Positions 37,761 to 45,966 of a stretch of 64,000 bases of DNA are shown one piece after another; position 1 is the first letter of the stretch, and every line of letters starts with the position of its first letter. The translations under genes were made by a program, and so were the position numbers. The notes beneath the pieces are model-generated. The model was not told the origin of the DNA. It made no database searches and saw only the letters and a program-made list of their open reading frames with translations. This DNA is from Xenophilus sp. E41 (GTDB taxonomy: Bacteria > Pseudomonadota > Gammaproteobacteria > Burkholderiales > Burkholderiaceae_C): NCBI RefSeq assembly GCF_003671765.1, contig NZ_QPIB01000009.1:1-64000 (forward strand), given 5' to 3'.

Positions 37761-38560
37761 CGGCTGTCCGCCCCGTCGGCCGTGATGATCGGCGGCGGGT
37801 TGTACTTGAGGTGGCCCACGTAGCGAAGCGGCCGGGTCGACGGGATCGAGGGCACGTCGCCCTCGCGCATGTGCAGCAGGTCGGCCGGGCTCACCCAGCG
37901 CGGGTCGGCCGTGGTGATGGGCAGACCGGCCCGGCGGTACGCCTCCAGCACGAACTGCGAGCAGAAGAACTGGTCGTCGCGGCTGGTGCCCAGCTGCACG
38001 GTGGCCATGCCGCTCACGCAGAAGTTGCGCACCGCATCGGGCAGCAGCGGCAGCTCGCACATTCGGCGGTTGAGCACGAAGGGCGCCTGCAGCAGCACGC
38101 CGCCCGTGTTGTAGCGCGTGCCGACCTGCGACGCCGCCCAGGCGCGCATCCGCTCGGCGTGGGAGGCTGTCACACCCGGCAACCGGAAGGCGACCACCAT
38201 CTGCTCCTCGGCCGTCACGGCCTCCAGCGGCCGGGCGCGCACACCCGTTCCCACCGCCTCGGCGATCTGCCCGTCACCCAGGTAGAGCACGGCATGGCTC
38301 ACCGGCGACAAGGTGCCCAGGCGGATGCCGAAGGAATTCACGGTCGCCACCGAGGTGAGCAGGATGTCGCCCGGCTCCAGCACCGCGGCGCTCACCAGCT
38401 CGCCGCCATTGCCCGGCGCGATGCCGGAGTGCTGGAAGTGCACGCCCAGTGGCGCCTCGGGCGAGGGCGCCTGCACGCGCGAGGCACAGCCGGCAAGGCC
38501 GGCGGCAAGCGCCACGAGCAGCGCCGACGCACCCGCGCGGGTGCCGAAGCCGCCGCGCAT
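37757..38560 (-). CDS. YiiX/YebB-like NlpC/P60 family lipoprotein hydrolase
   Basis: This 267-residue protein has a lipoprotein signal with the lipobox LAGC near residue 25 and a permuted NlpC/P60 (papain-like) fold. The catalytic histidine is in SPVSHAVLYLGDGQIAEA and the catalytic cysteine in FFCSQFVLEAYRRAGLP, in that order. YiiX/YebB-like proteins may cleave amide bonds in lipids or peptidoglycan. The gene sits 1 nt after the sterol-desaturase gene and overlaps the marC TTG start by 4 nt, so three membrane-related proteins form one transcript. The substrate is unknown. Confidence 0.82.
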   Translation of the reverse strand: MRGGFGTRAGASALLVALAAGLAGCASRVQAPSPEAPLGVHFQHSGIAPGNGGELVSAAVLEPGDILLTSVATVNSFGIRLGTLSPVSHAVLYLGDGQIAEAVGTGVRARPLEAVTAEEQMVVAFRLPGVTASHAERMRAWAASQVGTRYNTGGVLLQAPFVLNRRMCELPLLPDAVRNFCVSGMATVQLGTSRDDQFFCSQFVLEAYRRAGLPITTADPRWVSPADLLHMREGDVPSIPSTRPLRYVGHLKYNPPPIITADGADSR

Positions 38561-38561
38561 C

Positions 38562-39695
38562 TCAGCCCTTCCAGACGAAGGGGAACTTCAGCTGCTTGAA
38601 GAAGCCGTTGGGCACGTAGTCGCCCACCACGCCATAGCGGTCGGGCCAGAGCCGGTCGCTCTTCACGGCCGTGCCGAAGAGGTAGTCGAGGAAGGCGTAG
38701 TGCGCCGCGTAGTTCTTGTCGATCGCCTCGTCGTCCTGGCTGTGGTGCCAGTGGTGGAAGTTGGGCGTGACGATGAGGTAGCGCAGCGGGCCCAGCCGCA
38801 CGCTCACGTTGCAGTGGTTGAACACCGCCTGGAAGCCGACCACCACGATGTACGCGTCGATCACTTCCTTGGAGAAGCCCAGCACGTAGATCGGCGCCAG
38901 CACCAGCGTGCGGGTGATGAGCAGCTCCAGGATGTGCTGGCGCGAGCCGGCCATCCAGTCCATGCTCTTGACGCTGTGGTGCACCGCGTGCAGGCGCCAC
39001 AGCAGCGGCACCTCGTGGTAGGCGCGGTGCGTCCAGTACTGCACCAGGTCGGCCACCAGGATGATCAGCAGCAGCCCGGCCCAGAAGGGCAGGTTGGCGA
39101 TCCAGCCGCGGATGCCGTCGTTGGCCGCCCAGCCGAAGAACTTGTGCACCATCAGGTTGGTCGCCAGCAGCACGAAGCCGACGATCATGTGGTTCACGAT
39201 GAAGTGGTGGAAATCGGTCTGCCACTCGGCGCGGAAGATCGGCTGGTCCTTGCGGTGGGCGAACAGCTTCTCGATGAAGATGAAGATCAGCGAGGAGCCC
39301 AGCAGGTCGAGGATGAACCAGTCCAGCCCGATGTAGGGCGTCCCGTCGGGGAAGTTCGGGTCCACGTTCACCTTGTGGCCGCCCAGCAGCGCGGCAGCGG
39401 CCACAAGCAGGAAGGCGAAGGACGAGAGCCATCGCGTGCGGTTGAAGACGATGTTCACCAGCGCCAGCCCGCCCGCGATGACCATGGCCGTGAGCAGCAC
39501 CCAGCGCATCAGGTCCACGTTGTAGCTCTTGCGCAGCTCGGGCGTGGTGAGGTACTGCGGGAAGTGGAAGGCCAGCACGCCCAGGAAGCACAGGATCGCC
39601 AGGCTGAGCGCGATCACGCCGGTGACCAGGCCCTTGCCCCGTTCCAGTTCCCCGTGGCTTTCTGCCAGGTGGTTGAGTTTTTCTATATCCAGCAT
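38562..39695 (-). CDS. Sterol desaturase / fatty acid hydroxylase family protein
   Basis: This 377-residue integral membrane enzyme has the four histidine clusters that bind a non-haem di-iron centre: DFHHF, HRAYH, HAVHHS and FHHWHHS, in the family order between residues 165 and 315. Several membrane segments precede and separate them. Relatives hydroxylate or desaturate sterols, fatty acids or alkylglycerols. It is the first gene of a three-gene unit with the YiiX-like lipoprotein and MarC, which suggests a role in envelope lipid modification; that is inference. Confidence 0.88.
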   Translation of the reverse strand: MLDIEKLNHLAESHGELERGKGLVTGVIALSLAILCFLGVLAFHFPQYLTTPELRKSYNVDLMRWVLLTAMVIAGGLALVNIVFNRTRWLSSFAFLLVAAAALLGGHKVNVDPNFPDGTPYIGLDWFILDLLGSSLIFIFIEKLFAHRKDQPIFRAEWQTDFHHFIVNHMIVGFVLLATNLMVHKFFGWAANDGIRGWIANLPFWAGLLLIILVADLVQYWTHRAYHEVPLLWRLHAVHHSVKSMDWMAGSRQHILELLITRTLVLAPIYVLGFSKEVIDAYIVVVGFQAVFNHCNVSVRLGPLRYLIVTPNFHHWHHSQDDEAIDKNYAAHYAFLDYLFGTAVKSDRLWPDRYGVVGDYVPNGFFKQLKFPFVWKG

Positions 39696-39804
39696 CCCGG
39701 CCCCTCTCTTCGTGTTGTCGTTCGGACGGGCGGGATTTTAGGCGCGCGAGGCCGTTCGCCTACACGACGAATGGCCGGTCCCTGCGCGGCAGGCCGTGGC
39801 GTCT

Positions 39805-40797
39805 TCAGTCCACCTGGGCCCCGCTCTGGCGCACCAGTTCGCCCCACTTGGCCGTCTCGCGCGTGCCGAAGGCGCCGAGCGACTCGCCCGCCGCGCCGAC
39901 GGATTCCAGGCCCTGCGCGGTGAGCCGCGCCTGCGTCTCGGGCGCCGCCAGGGCCGCCTGTGCCGCATCGCGCAGCCGCGCCAGCACGGGCGCCGGTGTC
40001 GCGGCCGGTGCATAGACCATGAACCACGCCACCAGGTCGAAGGGCTGGCCGGTCTGGGCCTGCAGCGTCGGCACCTCGGGCGCCGCCTGGCTGGGTTTGG
40101 CGCTCGACACGCCCAGTGCCCGCAGCTTGCCGGCCCTGATCTGCGGCAGCACGGCGGCCGGGTGGTAGAACATGAACTGCACCTGCCCGGCCATCACGTC
40201 CGACAGGCCGACCGCGCCGTCCTTGTAGGGCACGTGCACCATCTGGCCACCCAGGGCGCGCCGCAGCAGGTCGCCGGCCAGGTGGCCCGAGGTGCCGTTG
40301 CCTGCCGAGGCGAAGCTGACGCCCGGCGCGCGTGCCGCCGCGGCGCGCAGGTCCTGCAGCGACTGGAAGGGCGAACCCGCAGCGACCACCAGCAGCGTCG
40401 GCGTCTGCCCCACGAAGCCCAGCGGCGCGAAGTCGCGGGCGGCGTCGTAGGGCAGCTTGCGGTACAGCGCCGGATTGATCGCGTGCGTGCCGACGGTGCC
40501 CATGACCAGGGTGTAGCCGTCGGCCGGCGCGCGCGCCACCGCCTCGGTGCCGATCACGCCGCCGCTGCCGGCTCGGTTCTCGACCACCACCGTCTGGCCC
40601 AGCTGCCGGCCCATGGCCTCGGCCACCACCCGGGCCACGGTGTCGGTGGAGGTGCCGGGGCCGAAGGGCACGACCATGCGCAGCGGGCGTGTCGGGAAGT
40701 CGGCGGATGCCTGGGCCTGCGCGGTCCAGGGCAGCAGGGCGGCCAGGGCGGGCCATGCGGCGCGCAGCAGCGTGCGCCGCGCCAATTGAAAACGCAT
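39805..40797 (-). CDS. Bug family tricarboxylate-type substrate-binding protein
   Basis: This 330-residue periplasmic binding protein of the Bug/TctC family has a signal peptide ending AQAQA, then FPTRPLRMVVPFGPGTSTD, PAGYT-like ADGYTLVMGTVGTHAINPAL, and GHLAGDLLRRALGGQMVHVP, the usual Bug landmarks. Such proteins bind carboxylates, often aromatic or di/tricarboxylic, for TTT transporters; the membrane components are usually encoded elsewhere, as here. It lies 82 nt downstream of the intradiol dioxygenase on the same strand, suggesting uptake of an aromatic acid or sensing of one. Confidence 0.86.
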   Translation of the reverse strand: MRFQLARRTLLRAAWPALAALLPWTAQAQASADFPTRPLRMVVPFGPGTSTDTVARVVAEAMGRQLGQTVVVENRAGSGGVIGTEAVARAPADGYTLVMGTVGTHAINPALYRKLPYDAARDFAPLGFVGQTPTLLVVAAGSPFQSLQDLRAAAARAPGVSFASAGNGTSGHLAGDLLRRALGGQMVHVPYKDGAVGLSDVMAGQVQFMFYHPAAVLPQIRAGKLRALGVSSAKPSQAAPEVPTLQAQTGQPFDLVAWFMVYAPAATPAPVLARLRDAAQAALAAPETQARLTAQGLESVGAAGESLGAFGTRETAKWGELVRQSGAQVD

Positions 40798-40879
40798 CGA
40801 TGTCTCCTTGAGTGGTCGTTCGGGTCGGCCAGCGCGCACGCAGGGCGGGGAGCAGCTGCGCCCTGCGCAGCAGATCAGT

Positions 40880-41773
40880 TCAGTCCCGCTGCGGCGCCAG
40901 GCGGAAGTCGTAGCGCGCGGTCCAGTAGGGCGTGGCCATCGTGCGGCCGTCCTCCGCCGTGCCGGCCGGCTTCTTCTCGAAGGGCACGATCAGCGCCGGT
41001 CGCACGCCGAACACCACGTCGGTGTCGAGGTACGGGCTGTCGGACACGAACAGGTGCGTGGTCACCGGCACGTGGCCCGGCGCCGAGACGATCATGTGGA
41101 TGTGGCCGGGCCGGTTGGGGTCGCGGCCCAGGCGGTCGATCATGCGGCCCACCGGGCCGTCCATCGGGATCGGGTAGTAGCTCGGCCGGATCGACCAGAA
41201 CCAGTAGCGGCCCTCGGCGTCGGTGCGGATGCGGCCGCGCGCCAGCATCTGGTCGTTGCCTTCCATCTGCATGTCGTAGACGCCTTCGCCGTCGCCCGAC
41301 CAGATGTCCAGCAGCGCGCCGGCCAGCGGTTTCCCCTCGGTGTCGAGCACGCGCCCGCTGTAGAAGGCCGGCTCGCCCGGCACGCCTTCGCCGAGGTCGT
41401 CGCCCAGCGCACGTTCCGGCGCGCCCTCCCAGTAGTAGGGGCCCTGCACCGTGGCCTCGGTCGCGGGCGTTGCGCCGGTGGCCGAGGCGCGCGACTGGGC
41501 CAGCGCCACCACCAGCATCGACACGCCCAGCGTGTCCGACAGCAGGATGAACTCCTGCCGCTTCGGGTCGCAGGTCTTGCCGGTGGCGGTGAGGAACTCG
41601 ATGGCCTGGATCCATTCCTCGGGCTTGAGGTCGACGGCGCGCACGAAGTCGTGCAGCCGAGTCACCAACTCGCTCATGATGTGCTTGAAGCGCGCATCCT
41701 TGGCGCCTTCGAGCGTGGCGAGGACTTCGCGGGTGAGTTCGGGCGCGCAGGCCTGGGCCGTGTGGGTGCTCAT
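40880..41773 (-). CDS. Intradiol ring-cleavage dioxygenase (hydroxyquinol/catechol 1,2-type)
   Basis: This 297-residue non-haem Fe(III) enzyme cleaves catecholic rings between the two hydroxyls. It has the N-terminal helical dimerisation region typical of catechol and hydroxyquinol dioxygenases (residues 10-100) and the beta-sandwich domain from ATVQGPYYWEGAP onward. The iron ligands are Tyr in GEGVYDMQM and SYYPIP and His in PGHIHMIV and TTHLFV. I see no reason to choose between catechol and hydroxyquinol. It is divergent from a LysR gene, which probably activates it, and is followed by a Bug binding protein. Confidence 0.9.
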   Translation of the reverse strand: MSTHTAQACAPELTREVLATLEGAKDARFKHIMSELVTRLHDFVRAVDLKPEEWIQAIEFLTATGKTCDPKRQEFILLSDTLGVSMLVVALAQSRASATGATPATEATVQGPYYWEGAPERALGDDLGEGVPGEPAFYSGRVLDTEGKPLAGALLDIWSGDGEGVYDMQMEGNDQMLARGRIRTDAEGRYWFWSIRPSYYPIPMDGPVGRMIDRLGRDPNRPGHIHMIVSAPGHVPVTTHLFVSDSPYLDTDVVFGVRPALIVPFEKKPAGTAEDGRTMATPYWTARYDFRLAPQRD

Positions 41774-41853
41774 GGGTGTGTCTCCGTCTTCGTCATGGGT
41801 GTGGTCCGCGGGCCGGTAGCATCGGCCTCCCGTCCGCGCGCGCCGCGATCTTC

Positions 41854-42777
41854 ATGGAACTGCGTCATCTCCGCTATTTCGCTGCCCTGGCCGAATGCCT
41901 GAACTTCACGCGCGCCGCGCAGCGGATGCATGTGACGCAGTCCACGCTCTCGCACCAGATCCGCCAGCTCGAGGAGGAACTGGGCCAGGCGCTGTTCGAC
42001 CGCATCGGCCGCAAGGTGCTGCTGACCGAGGCGGGCGAATCCTTCCTCGGCTATGCCGCCAAGGCGCTTCGGGAGGTGGACCAGGGGCTCAACGAACTGC
42101 GCAGCGGCTCGGCGGCGCTGAGCGGCGAACTGCGCATCGGCGCCACGCCCACCTTCAGCATGGAGTTCCTGCCCGAATGCCTGGCGCGCTTCATGGCCCG
42201 GCATCCGGAGGTGAAGATCGTGGCGGAAGAACTCTCGGCGCAGGACATCGCCAGCGGCCTGCTGGCCGAGCGGCTGGACCTGGGCGTGTCCTACCAGCCG
42301 GCCGAGACCGACGCGCTGTGGTTCGAGCCGCTGCGCAGCGAGGAGATGGTGCTGGTGGTGGGCCGTTCGCACCCCTTCGCGCAGCGCCGGCGCGTGCGCA
42401 TGGTCGAGCTGCACCGCCAGCCGCTGGTGCTGCTCACGCCGGGCTTCGCCACGCGCAGGCTGCTCGACGAGTGCTTCCGCCACAGCGGCGCCGAGCCGCT
42501 GATCGCGGTGGAGATGAACGCGGTGATGCCGATGCTCGGCCTCGTGGCCCGCACGGGGCTGGCCACCATCGTGTCCGAACACGCCCTGCCGCTGCGCGAG
42601 GACCTCGCGGCCGTGCCGCTGGAGGAGCCCACGCCCGTGCGCACCCCCGGCCTGCTGTGGAAGCAGCGCCCGCGCCAGAGCGCCGCCCTGCGCGCGCTGG
42701 CGGCCGAGATCCGCCGCATGGCGCTGCGCCGCAGCCGCCGTGTGCCCGAGCCCGACGACGCGCCCGGCGCGGCCTGA
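41854..42777 (+). CDS. LysR-family regulator (CynR/CatM-like)
   Basis: This 307-residue protein starts MELRHLRYFAALAECLNFTR, the typical CynR/CatM N-terminus, with TQSTLSHQIRQLEEELGQAL as recognition region and an effector domain from residue 90 (LRIGATPTFSMEFL). The start at 41854 is chosen because it begins the winged helix; an upstream in-frame ATG would add 26 implausible residues. It diverges from the intradiol dioxygenase by 80 bp and converges on the CoA-transferase gene. It most probably controls the dioxygenase-Bug operon. Confidence 0.87.
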   Translation: MELRHLRYFAALAECLNFTRAAQRMHVTQSTLSHQIRQLEEELGQALFDRIGRKVLLTEAGESFLGYAAKALREVDQGLNELRSGSAALSGELRIGATPTFSMEFLPECLARFMARHPEVKIVAEELSAQDIASGLLAERLDLGVSYQPAETDALWFEPLRSEEMVLVVGRSHPFAQRRRVRMVELHRQPLVLLTPGFATRRLLDECFRHSGAEPLIAVEMNAVMPMLGLVARTGLATIVSEHALPLREDLAAVPLEEPTPVRTPGLLWKQRPRQSAALRALAAEIRRMALRRSRRVPEPDDAPGAA

Positions 42778-42808
42778 GCAACAACGCGCCATCGCCGCCA
42801 TTGCCGCT

Positions 42809-43960
42809 TCAGCGCGCGGCCTGCAGGCGCTCGCGCACCGGGCCCAGCACCGCTTCGTTGTCCTGGCCCAGCAGCGGCGGGGCGCTCACCTCGAGGCTGC
42901 GCTCGCCGTCGAAGCTGACGGGCGAGCGCACCGTGCGCCAGCGCCCGCCCTCGGGGTGCGGCGCGTCGATGGTCAGCTGCAGATGCCTGGCCTGCGGGTC
43001 CTCCAGCGCCTCGCTGGTGTCGTACATGGGCGCGTGCGGCACGTCCAGTGCTTCCAGCCGTGCGCACCAGTGCGAACGCGGGTGCTGCGCGAAGGCTTCG
43101 CCGAGGATGCGGATGAGCTCGTCCTGGTGCGCGATGCGACCTTCTCGGGTGGCGAAGCGCGGGTCCTTGAAGATGTCGGGCCGTTCGATGGCGTCGGCCA
43201 GGCCCTGCCAGAACTTCTCGGGCGAGGACATGTGCAGCGCAATCCACTCGCCGCCCTGGCACTCCAGCACATAGGACTGCGACACGCTGGGCCGGCTGAA
43301 GGGGCCCATCACCTCGCCCTCGGAGAAGTAGTGCGTGAAGGCGTCGAGGTTGAAGTGGCACATCGCCTCCAGCATCGACACCTCGACGCGCCGGCCGACG
43401 CCGGTGCGCTGGCGTTCCAGCAGCGCACCGAGGATGCCGTAGGCGGCGTAGAAGCCGGTCATCGCATCGGCCAGCGCCGGGCCCACCACGCGCGGGTTGG
43501 CCGGGTTGATCAGCAGCCGCAGGTAGGCGCTCGCGGCCTGCGCGACCGTGTCGTAGGCCGGGCGCCCGGCGGCCGGGCCGTCCTGGCCGAAGCCGCTGAT
43601 CGCGCAGTACACCAGCCGCGGGTTCAGGCCATGCAGCCGCTCCCAGCCGGCACCCAGCCGGTCGGCCGCGCCGGGCCGGAAGTTCTGCAGGTACACGTCG
43701 GCGCCGCGCACCAGTTCGTCGAAGGCGGCGGCGTCCTCGGCGTTCTTGGTGTTGAGCGTGATGCTCTTCTTGTTGCGGTTGTAGGTCTGGAAGTGCGGGC
43801 TGTACAGCCCCCCGCGAAACGCGCGGAACGGGTCGCCGCTGCCCGGCTGTTCGATCTTGATGACCTCGGCGCCCAGGTCGGCGAGCAGCATGCCCGCCGC
43901 CGGGCCGGTGATGAACGTGCCCTGTTCGAGCACCGTGATGCCTTCGAGTACTTTGGCCAT
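42809..43960 (-). CDS. CaiB/BaiF family (class III) CoA transferase
   Basis: This 383-residue enzyme moves CoA between carboxylic acids through an aspartyl-CoA anhydride. Family segments are LEQGTFITGPAAGMLLADLG, NLN-like NFRPGAADRLG, YCAISGFGQDGP and the catalytic Asp region GPALADAMTGFYAAYG. It is the last of three genes (citryl-CoA lyase, Bug protein, CoA transferase), so it probably activates the imported acid for cleavage by the lyase. No Shine-Dalgarno sequence precedes the ATG; six copies of a hexanucleotide repeat occupy that position. The exact acid is unknown. Confidence 0.88.
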   Translation of the reverse strand: MAKVLEGITVLEQGTFITGPAAGMLLADLGAEVIKIEQPGSGDPFRAFRGGLYSPHFQTYNRNKKSITLNTKNAEDAAAFDELVRGADVYLQNFRPGAADRLGAGWERLHGLNPRLVYCAISGFGQDGPAAGRPAYDTVAQAASAYLRLLINPANPRVVGPALADAMTGFYAAYGILGALLERQRTGVGRRVEVSMLEAMCHFNLDAFTHYFSEGEVMGPFSRPSVSQSYVLECQGGEWIALHMSSPEKFWQGLADAIERPDIFKDPRFATREGRIAHQDELIRILGEAFAQHPRSHWCARLEALDVPHAPMYDTSEALEDPQARHLQLTIDAPHPEGGRWRTVRSPVSFDGERSLEVSAPPLLGQDNEAVLGPVRERLQAAR

Positions 43961-43968
43961 GAACGATG

Positions 43969-44004
43969 TGTGCGTGTGCGTGTGCGTGTGCGTGTGCGTG
44001 TGCG
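43969..44004. repeat. Hexanucleotide tandem repeat, six TGTGCG units
   Basis: Six perfect TGTGCG units (CGCACA on the transcribed minus strand) fill the 5' leader of the CoA-transferase gene, ending 8 nt before its ATG. A TGTG extends the array toward the start codon. Such arrays can change copy number by slippage. Confidence 0.9.
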
Positions 44005-44012
44005 GGAACGGG

Positions 44013-44978
44013 TCAGTCGAGCCGGATGTTGCGGGCCTTGACGATGCGGCCGTAGATGTCCGAGTCGCGCCGCACCATGGCGGCCATCTCCTCGCGGCTC
44101 GCGCCCAGCGGTTCGGAGTTGAGGTCGGTGATGCGCTTGCGCATCTCGGGGTCCTGGCTGGCGGCCAGGAAGGTGGCGTGCAGGCGCTCGACGATGGCCG
44201 GTGGCGTGGCGGCCGGCGCCCACAGGCCGTGCCAGGACATCATCGACAGCTGCGGCACCTGCTCGGCGAAGGTCGCGACGTTGGGCATGGCCGGATGGCG
44301 CGCGGGGCCCGAATAGGCCAGCGCCTTGACCTTGCCCGAGGCGATGAGCGGGTAGGCCGAGGCCATCGGCTCCAGCACCAGGTCCACCTGTCCGCCGATG
44401 AGCTCCGGCACGGGCGTCGTGCGGTAGGGCACGTGGATCATGTGCGTCTTGGTCTCGTCCTTGAACCACTCCATGATCAGGTGCGAGGGGCTGCCGGCGC
44501 CGTACGACGCGTGCGTGATGGTGCCCGGCCTGGCGCGCGCCTGTTCCAGCAGCGCCTGCAACGAGTCGGCCTTGAAGCCCGGCCCGGCGATCAGCACCAG
44601 GCCCTGGCGCATGGTGGTGGCCAGCGGCACCAGGTCCTTCTCGGCGTCGAAGGGCAGCTTGCCGTAGATCGACGGGTTGATGGTGAAGGCCGTGGACACG
44701 TTGTAGAGCACCGTGTAGCCGTCGGCCGGCGCCTTGGCCACGGCGTCGGTCGCCAGGTTGCCGGCCGAACCGGGCTTGTTGTCGATCACGAAGGGCGTGT
44801 TGAGCTTGCGCGAGGCGTACTCGCCGTACATGCGCGCGAACACGTCGGGCGGCGTGCCGGCCGCGAAGCCCACCACGATGCGCACCGGCTTGTTGGGCCA
44901 GGCCGCAGTCTGGGCATGCGAAGGGGCGAGCGCGGCCAAGGCCAGGCCGGCGGCCGCGAGGGCTGCTGCGAATTTCAT
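44013..44978 (-). CDS. Bug family tricarboxylate-type substrate-binding protein
   Basis: This 321-residue periplasmic protein has a signal peptide (MKFAAALAAAGLALAALAPSHA) given here only by its ends, cleaved near residue 22, and the Bug/TctC pattern WPNKPVRIVVGFAAGTPPD, GSAGNLATDAVAKAPADGYT and PYRTTPVPELIGGQVDLV. It should bind a di- or tricarboxylic acid. It lies between citryl-CoA lyase and a CoA transferase, so the cluster looks like uptake plus CoA-dependent cleavage of a hydroxy-acid. No TctA/TctB membrane genes are in the window. Confidence 0.87.
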   Translation of the reverse strand: MKFAAALAAAGLALAALAPSHAQTAAWPNKPVRIVVGFAAGTPPDVFARMYGEYASRKLNTPFVIDNKPGSAGNLATDAVAKAPADGYTVLYNVSTAFTINPSIYGKLPFDAEKDLVPLATTMRQGLVLIAGPGFKADSLQALLEQARARPGTITHASYGAGSPSHLIMEWFKDETKTHMIHVPYRTTPVPELIGGQVDLVLEPMASAYPLIASGKVKALAYSGPARHPAMPNVATFAEQVPQLSMMSWHGLWAPAATPPAIVERLHATFLAASQDPEMRKRITDLNSEPLGASREEMAAMVRRDSDIYGRIVKARNIRLD

Positions 44979-45023
44979 GGGTTGTCTCCTGTGTTGTCTG
45001 TCTTGCCGGGATGCGTGTTCGGC

Positions 45024-45821
45024 TCAGCCGCCGCTGCCCGCGGGCGGCCCGTCGTAGACCACCTCGCGCGTCGCCTGGTACGACAGCGCGAAGCCGATGC
45101 CCTGCTGCAGCTCTTCGTTGAGGTGCGCGATCAGCCCCGCGGTGCGCGCCAGGATGGGCACGCCCTTGAGCGCGGTCACCGGGTAGCCGACGTCCAGCAG
45201 CACCGCCGGGATGGCCGCCGACACGTTGAGCTTCAGGTCGCGGCCGATCACTGCCGGCAGCACGGCTTCCACCGCCTCGGCGATGGCGACGAAGCGCCCG
45301 CGCACGCCGTTGTCCTGCGCCACGCCGAAGAGCGCGTCGACGCGGGCGTCGCGCTCCTTGTGCAGCGGGTGGCCGTAGCCCGGCACCGGCTGGCCCTTCT
45401 CGCGCCAGGCGCGCACCACGGCCTCGGCGGCTGCGGCCAGGTCGCCGTCGCTGCCGGCGCGCTGGTCGACCTCCACGAACATGCGCCCGGCGGTCTCCGA
45501 AGCGCCGAGGATCACCGAGCCGCAGCCCAGGATGCCGGCCGCCACGGCGCCCTGCAGTGCATCGGGCGCGGCGGCCAGCGTCATGCGGCTGGCCTGCACG
45601 CTGGGCACCAGCCCGTGCTCGGCGATGGCGACGAGCGTGGCGTTGAGCACGGCCGAGGCGGCCGGGCCCGGCATCTCGCCGGTGACCAGCAGGTGGAAGT
45701 AGTCGGCGAAGCCGATGCGTCCGATGAGCTCCCTGCTCAGGTCGCGGCCGCGCACCGTGATGCTGTGCGCGTCCGAGGTGGAGATGGCGGTGCGAACCAC
45801 CGTGGCCTTGCCGATCTTCAT
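45024..45821 (-). CDS. Citryl-CoA lyase / citrate synthase-like protein
   Basis: This 265-residue protein has the citrate-synthase fold in a short form: ELIGRIGFADYFHLLVTGEM near the N-terminus, GYGHPLHKERDARVDALFGVA with the substrate-binding His, and a C-terminal GLIAHLNEELQQGIGFALSY. At about 265 residues it is far shorter than a true citrate synthase (about 430) and matches the citryl-CoA lyase group, which cleaves a 3-hydroxyacyl-CoA into acetyl-CoA and an oxo acid. The ATG at 45821 is preferred; longer starts run through the operator palindrome. It begins the Bug and CoA-transferase operon. Confidence 0.8.
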   Translation of the reverse strand: MKIGKATVVRTAISTSDAHSITVRGRDLSRELIGRIGFADYFHLLVTGEMPGPAASAVLNATLVAIAEHGLVPSVQASRMTLAAAPDALQGAVAAGILGCGSVILGASETAGRMFVEVDQRAGSDGDLAAAAEAVVRAWREKGQPVPGYGHPLHKERDARVDALFGVAQDNGVRGRFVAIAEAVEAVLPAVIGRDLKLNVSAAIPAVLLDVGYPVTALKGVPILARTAGLIAHLNEELQQGIGFALSYQATREVVYDGPPAGSGG

Positions 45822-45897
45822 GTTCAGGTCCGTTGCGAATCGGCGCGAACGGTAGCCCATGGGAGCGGCAGTCAGGAAATGATGTTTTTCGATGCTT

Positions 45898-45918
45898 TCG
45901 ATCGATGCCATCGATCGA
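45898..45918. promoter_or_regulatory. 21-bp palindrome upstream of the citryl-CoA lyase operon
   Basis: TCGATCGATG-C-CATCGATCGA is a perfect inverted repeat with 10-bp arms and a 1-nt centre, 77 bp upstream of the lyase start. It is probably the operator of this operon. No regulator gene is adjacent, so its ligand is encoded elsewhere. Confidence 0.6.
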
Positions 45919-45966
45919 TAAGGCCGATCGACGGCGGGAGAGATCACGGCGCCGCGCGCCGCCAGG

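Noticed and set aside
41776-41853. N-terminal extension of the LysR gene at 41854
   Set aside because: The extra 26 residues precede a standard LysR N-terminus and would cover the promoter shared with the dioxygenase.
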